Source: Triglochin maritima (taxonomy: Eukaryota; Streptophyta; Magnoliopsida; Alismatales; Juncaginaceae). From it: a DNA stretch of 64,000 nucleotides. Location of the stretch: assembly GCA_963682175.1 (NCBI GenBank), contig OY821775.1, positions 36,950,053-37,014,052 on the forward strand, read 5' to 3'. The position numbers and the translations under genes were made by a program. This document shows, one piece after another, positions 58,962-64,000 of the stretch (the first letter of the stretch is position 1; each line of letters opens with the position of its first letter). Under the pieces are notes generated by a model. It was not told the DNA's origin, made no database searches, and was given only the letters and a program-made list of their open reading frames with translations.

Positions 58962-61000
58962 TGTTGGATTTCTTCGCATGCTTCTATGTATAATTTTAAA
59001 ATTTTATATACGCAAGCAATATTATTTTCATATTTTATGTACAAAACTTCATAATTGTATTTCAATATACATTATATACAAATTAGTATTAAATACGCAA
59101 GTTGATCATACTTAAAAGAGTTCTCAAACTCTTTTTAATCGTCTGAATTCGGGTTGCACTCGAATCGCCTCGGAATTTCCTCCCAAGTGTTCACCATACT
59201 CTAAACAAGATTAGAAAGATCAAAGCTAGTCAATCAATCTCTAATGCAATGTTAGGATCTAGATAATAACCTCTTTAATTCACAAAAGAATTAAATCTCC
59301 AGCACTTCTATTAAACTAGAGAATTTTTGGATGGGTGAGATGGAGAAAATACGGAGGAGAGAATTTTTGCATTCATGCAGAGAAAGGATGGGAGGAGGGA
59401 CATATTTATAGGACATCCTCAAACCCACATCATGTGCAAATCACTTACACAGGATCCCTTGATTATCTCTTCTCTAAACCAATCATATTTTGACGCATCA
59501 TCATCACATAACCTCATCTGACCAAGTTTGATCAAATTCAGCCCATGATCAGAAAAAATCTTTTATTAATGCAGGCAAAACCTTGGGCAAACAGTCGACC
59601 AAAACTCCCATTTGATTGACTGATCAGTTACTCCAAAAAGTCCCTGATAATTTTGGTCGGACTGAAAGCCAATTGGTCGGTCGATTAGACACCATTAAAA
59701 GTCCCTAATAATTTCGGTCGAACTACGTTTCACGTCGGTCGACTGTTCCCTTACCAAGAATGCTCCCGATAATTTCGGTGGAACTGCGTGTCCAACCGGC
59801 CAACCGTTTCTGAACGTAAAAAGTTATTATTTAATTCGGTCAACCGGTTCCCAAAAACGTTCGACCGTTTTTCACTGTTTTTTTGCCTTCATCAAATTTT
59901 GGATCAACATCCGACAAACTTTGACTGATGGGGTTTTAGAAAATTCATATGTTATAATGTTGTTGATAACATTATATTATGTAATATATTATCATATATA
60001 ATGTCAAAGCTTTATACCTCATAATATATACATCTCATATGAATTCATTTGTTATTCTAACCATGTCGTTATCACGACATATTAGTTTTGTTATTTTACC
60101 ATAATATGTATTTTATTCCATATCATATGACATTTAATACATCACATAAAACACAAAATTATGTTTTTTTTTTGTTTCCCAGTTTTACACTTTATATCAT
60201 AGACTATAAGCGGTATCTAGCTACACATTATAGTTACCTAAATAACAAAGATGTTTCGTTCACTTGAACTAAACACGATCTACTTGTGATATGAAATAAT
60301 ATCACTTGTGTCTATCATTTACGTCATGATATTAAGAATATTATACAAAGTAGGAATGTGTAATCTTTGTATTACATTTTTTTTTATCTCTTAAGCTAAT
60401 TATAAATATCTAACTATACATAAGTTACAGTGTGCACATTATAATTTTACTTTATCAAGGATCCAATAATGTCATTACTCAAGTCAACAGGGGCAATGAT
60501 AATTTTTTGACATATGTCTTTTTCCTGCACAAGTTGTATATGACCAATTAATATCTTTATCACTATACCTGATGATAACTTTTTAATAATAATCAAATTA
60601 TATACTTCGAATGTGAAAAAAACATAAGTCTCATATCTTAGGATTCAAAGACACAATAAAACCATTAATGACACAAACACAATTCCATAATGTTTCATTT
60701 ATTAGGTCTATTCAATATTCAAAAGAAAACATTCTCCATTTCATATACTCATGTTGTTAAAATATTTGAAATATTCTTTAACCAACATGATAATCTTATC
60801 TCAGTAATTAATGTTCCATCTTAATCACTATGATTGTGAATTACTTTTGATTTATGTAAACTATTATCTTTTAGAGTTTTATGGTTAATGACCAAAAATA
60901 TTTTCCTTAATCCAAAAGATGAATATTTTAATCAAGTAACAAAATGTTTATACATTCAATTCATAATAAAAGATTACTTTTAGAATACGCATTCCTTTCA
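58962..61000 (-). mobile_element. Solo copia LTR (2039 bp, TSD GTCAT) inside copia-2
   Basis: Starts TGTTGGATTTCTTCG, ends GCATTCCTTTCA, matching the copia-1 LTR borders. Flanks 58957-58961 and 61001-61005 are both GTCAT. It resembles the LTR at 31345-32864 more than copia-1 over the outer part. A palindrome block lies at 59585-59880. Confidence 0.9.
59585..59880. promoter_or_regulatory. Palindrome pairs in the copia solo LTR
   Basis: About five pairs of CGGTCGACCG-like motifs, more decayed, e.g. TCGGTCGAAC / GTCGGTCGACTG near 59716-59740 and TCGGTCAACCGG / GTTCGACCG near 59838-59870, with a repeating lead AATTTCGGT. Confidence 0.65.
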
Positions 61001-62115
61001 GTCATGTTCCCAAAGCATCTACGTGAGGTTATCGCCTCCATAGCCTAAGGAAGTACAAACTGTATGTGTATGTTTTCAATCTTACCCTCGTCTGCATCCA
61101 CATGAGAGTAAGCAATGCAACCAAAAACTCTCAAATGCGATAATTTTACCTCCTTTCCTAACCATGTCTCCTAAGGTAATTTACACTAGATAGCTACAGA
61201 TGGTCCTCTATTGATAAACTATGCAGCAGTGTTTACTGCTTCGACCCAAAATTACTTCGGTAAACCAGCATTAATCTAGTCCACTCTACATTAGTTCTGA
61301 CAATGGCCTCAGCCAAAATTGCTTCGGTAAACCAACATTTTAGCAACATTTATTTTATGTTGCATTTTCCTTGGAACAATCTTCTCCCTTCTGGTTCCAT
61401 TTACAACGCAGAACTTGTCGAATTCCTTGCCAGAATATTCACATTCATTATCTGATATCAGGCACTTCTGCTTCAAAGCTATTTCATTCTCAACAAGATT
61501 TTTCTACTTCTTGAAAATGCCAAACACCTCATATTCATTCCTCATAAAATAAATTCATAGCTCTTAGTAGTCATCAACAAAAGTTACATAATATTGTATG
61601 TCAATAAAAGAAAGTACCTTTAATGCTCCCCAAACATTGATGTGTACTAAATCGTATTTCTTTTCTTTTAAAGTTTCCCCTGTTCTGGAAAAAATTGACA
61701 ATTTTCCACTTGCCAATTACACAACCTCCACAAAAAGATAAAATCATTTATGACCGCCCATCGAGCTTCTGTTTCAACGCCATAACATTAATTCTTCTCT
61801 CGCTTATGTGCGTGAGACGTTGATACCACCTTTCTGAACTGGCTTTCGATGCAACCACTTTAATGCAACTTTCATTCACCACATTGTAAAGACCTGTGAC
61901 TTCTCTCTAACCTTTTGCTATCACCATAGCACCCTTGATGATCTTCCACGACGTTCTAAGCTGCTTTGTTTCAAGTCCTGCATTATCTGCCATTTGACTC
62001 AAAGTGATCAATTTTTTGTTAGTTTTGGTAGATGAATTATCGTCTGCAACTTTAGTTGTACGTATTTTGTCTGGCATCACAATTTGCGGATCTCCTTTAC
62101 CAACTATGTCACAAG
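61001..62115 (-). pseudogene. copia-2 integrase and pre-integrase region, decayed
   Basis: Reading leftward: 62115-61907 CDIVGKGDPQIVMPDKIR … SWKIIKGAMVIAKG (pre-integrase), SSERWYQRLTHISERRINV near 61800-61850, YYVTFVDDY near 61570-61600, CEYSGKEFDKFCVVNG near 61400-61450, HLRVFGCIAYSHVDADEG near 61070-61130. Stops throughout. Confidence 0.8.
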
Positions 62116-63447
62116 TGTTAGAAACCAAACCAAATTAATGGATTAAGGATTAAATCAAGTCTTGGATGCATGTGTAGATTTGGGAGAAGTGGAGGTGGGA
62201 GTGCAATTTACCCACACCCTTTCCACGTGCCTTGGAATGAGAGGAGAGGGGGATGGCGGTGGTTTGTTGGGTTCTATAAGGAAGAGTGGTGTGAAAGGTG
62301 AGGAGTTTTGTTTGTAGAGAGAAGAAAGAGTTGAAGAAAGAGTGAAGAAGAAAGGAGTTGCAAAGGAGAAGAAGTGTTTTGGTCATGGGAAGAGAAAGAT
62401 TATTCTTGGGAAGGAAGATCAAGCGGAGAAGGACTTCCAGTTTCTTCAAGTAGAAGCTTGCCAGAGAAGCTCATTGGTGTGAGGCGATCACTGTTATTCT
62501 TCTAAGGCTTCTTCAAGCCTTAAAGGTATGTCAAGTTCAATTAGAAGTTCACACAATGTGTGTGAGTGGTCGGGGGTATCGCTAGAAGTCGGAGATCCCG
62601 TCGATGCCAAGGTGTAGCAAGGTTGCTGCACCGTAACGGTTGACCGATTGTGGAATTGGTCGCCCAATCTTCGTGTAAATATGTGATTTTAACCCACATC
62701 GGTCGAACGATGTCTTGTGGCAGTCGACCGGTTATGCCAGATTTCGTAAGAAGAAGATGTTTCTGATATTTTTCGATCGAACAGAAACCATTGTCGTTCC
62801 ACCGATTGTAAAAGTAGTGAATCGATTGGGGCATAATGCTCAACCGTCTTCTGATCAGTTCGACCGATTACACTATAGTAAGTCGGTTGGGGGCTTAGAC
62901 CATCTAAACGGTTGACCGTCCTAAGATTTTATTCGACCGATTACTAGAGAACTTAAGTTACGTTCGACCGATTCGTATTTAGGTCGACCGGTGATGACTT
63001 AAAGAAATATAGAAAGAATGTAGAAATGATGACCTTAGGACCCCTGTATAGGAAAATGACTGTTATGATTTTATGTTGTCATATTATACTAGTATGATAG
63101 GTCATGTATTGCATGTGCATGTAGGTGGGCTTGGCATACATGGTTTCTTTATGGAAGCTCAGGCATTGTTGTTTATGTTTTTCAAGATTCCCTTCGAAAG
63201 TTGGTAGGGTGGTGACTGAGGACGAGTACATTTAGGAGTCGGGTCCTCGTGTCTATTTTGAGGTTATTATGACTACTTGTATTTTTGTCTGTTGTATTTT
63301 GATGTGGTCACCCTTTTGAAAATTCTTGTATACGGTGCACCTTATATTTTATGTATATTTTGAGTAACGTTCCCATGAGATCTGGTTATTTATGACTATT
63401 GAGTATCTTTTAAAAGTTTAAATATCCGTTGTTTTGGCGATGTTACA
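62116..63447 (+). mobile_element. Solo chromovirus-like LTR (1332 bp, TSD ACAAG) inside copia-2
   Basis: Starts TGTTAGAAACC, ends GGCGATGTTACA; flanks 62111-62115 and 63448-63452 are both ACAAG. The order of motifs follows the Tekay-like LTR at 32894-34745: GTATGTCA, palindrome block, GGCATAC, TTATGTTT, GTCGGGTCCT, TGTTACA. It is an older, divergent relative. The copia-2 frame resumes at 63453 (…GEVYLSDDEP read leftward). Confidence 0.9.
62637..62990. promoter_or_regulatory. Palindrome pairs in the chromovirus-like solo LTR
   Basis: Pairs start at 62637/62657, 62700/62721, 62774/62795 and more to ~62990 (GTTCGACCGATT … AGGTCGACCGG). Steps of the measured pairs are 20-21 bp. Confidence 0.75.
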
Positions 63448-63452
63448 ACAAG

Positions 63453-63530
63453 GTTCATCATCACTAAGATATACCTCGCCGGAATTCCCTAGTTCATAAT
63501 GTGGGATCGTGTATGACCCTAATTCTAATC
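63453..63530 (-). pseudogene. copia-2 protease/pre-integrase piece
   Basis: Minus strand reads NSGEVYLSDDEP and joins CDIVGKGDPQI at 62110 once the solo LTR is removed. Further upstream coding is not recognised. Confidence 0.6.
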
Positions 63531-64000
63531 ACCTTTTAAGCTTAGTCAATATCTACTTGCTTAATCAAAGATGCATAGCGGCATAAAACAAACAAGCAAG
63601 TAAACACAATAAATATGCAAATTACAATGTGACCCGAGGGATTTTATAGAGGTTCAGTCTCCTGCATATTTCCTCTCTTGCAAGCTCTGCTCAATCTCAC
63701 TCGAGTTTTGCCTACGTCTTCACTACCAATCTCGTGTGCACTTTCACACCTTCTAATCCTATTGTATTCACCCTCATTTAATCCACAAAATAAGATATTC
63801 ATTATGTTAGAGTTTATTTCATATTCTTTCGTTTTGGCTCTAGTTAATGAGGCTAAATCTTCTTCACTTGGAGGTGTGTAAGGATTTTGAAGGAAAATTC
63901 AATACTTAATAACGTTAGAAATCAAAAAGATTTTATTCTATTTTCCAATAATCATAGTTAGAACCATTTAGCAAAGGAGGTCTAGTTGTGCACAATCCTT
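63531..64000. other. Unassigned end of window
   Basis: No gene recognised. The run ATTTTATAGAGGTTCAGTC near 63640, followed by TTTTGCCTACGTCTTC, has the look of plant LTR ends, but no border was found. Confidence 0.35.

Overview
The window is nuclear DNA of a flowering plant. It is almost entirely transposable elements stacked inside one another, as in gene-poor heterochromatin. Evidence for a plant: Ty3/gypsy Tat/Athila-type and chromodomain retrotransposons, Ty1/copia elements primed by initiator Met-tRNA, CACTA elements, a MULE carrying OTU and plant-mobile-domain genes, and one ordinary plant gene (DUF1677 family, minus strand, 44003-43629). The species cannot be named from the sequence.

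Layout. 1-2261: end of a Tat/Athila-type LTR fused to a broken gag-protease region. 2613-~13998: a CACTA element (CACTA-1) with a decayed Ulp1-protease gene (10783-13635); inside it sit a MULE (3803-10152) and a solo LTR (11139-12550, target duplication CAAGC). 13999-18511: patchwork of a DNA-transposon remnant, a gypsy integrase pseudogene and unassigned DNA. 18512-26500: a solo LTR (duplication ATGTT), an internal fragment and a 5' LTR + tRNA-Asp primer site + broken gag/protease. 26830-32864: a chromovirus-like LTR end, a minus-strand Tat LTR with its polypurine tract, and the 3' end of a copia element. 32894-41204: a young, complete Tekay/Del-like chromovirus (duplication GTAAT; LTRs differ at two sites noticed in 1852 bp; intact 1480-codon polyprotein). 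41205-45949: degenerate repeats and the DUF1677 gene. 45950-56561: a second CACTA holding a Tat solo LTR (46348-56039) which holds a complete-length copia (47114-55262, duplication TATAT). 56562-64000: a decayed minus-strand copia broken by a copia solo LTR (58962-61000, duplication GTCAT) and a gypsy solo LTR (62116-63447, duplication ACAAG).

The most unusual signal is a recurrent architecture of short palindromes. Chromovirus and copia LTRs, which are unrelated superfamilies, both carry clusters of CGGTCGACCG-like palindromes arranged in pairs 16-23 bp apart, mostly 19-22. Five Tat-type LTRs carry a different pair (GACCGCCAATTGGCGGTC or GATCCGCCATTGGTGGATC type) whose centres are 21 bp apart in every copy. 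The MULE carries 33-bp-period arrays of a 17-bp palindrome near both ends, one of them inside intron 1 of its transposase gene. The sequence cannot say whether these are protein-binding sites, hairpins or silencing signals.

Functional coherence is limited to single elements: the chromovirus polyprotein supplies its own copying machinery; the MULE has a transposase-OTU fusion convergent with a plant-mobile-domain gene, both apparently disabled. All other coding regions are broken.
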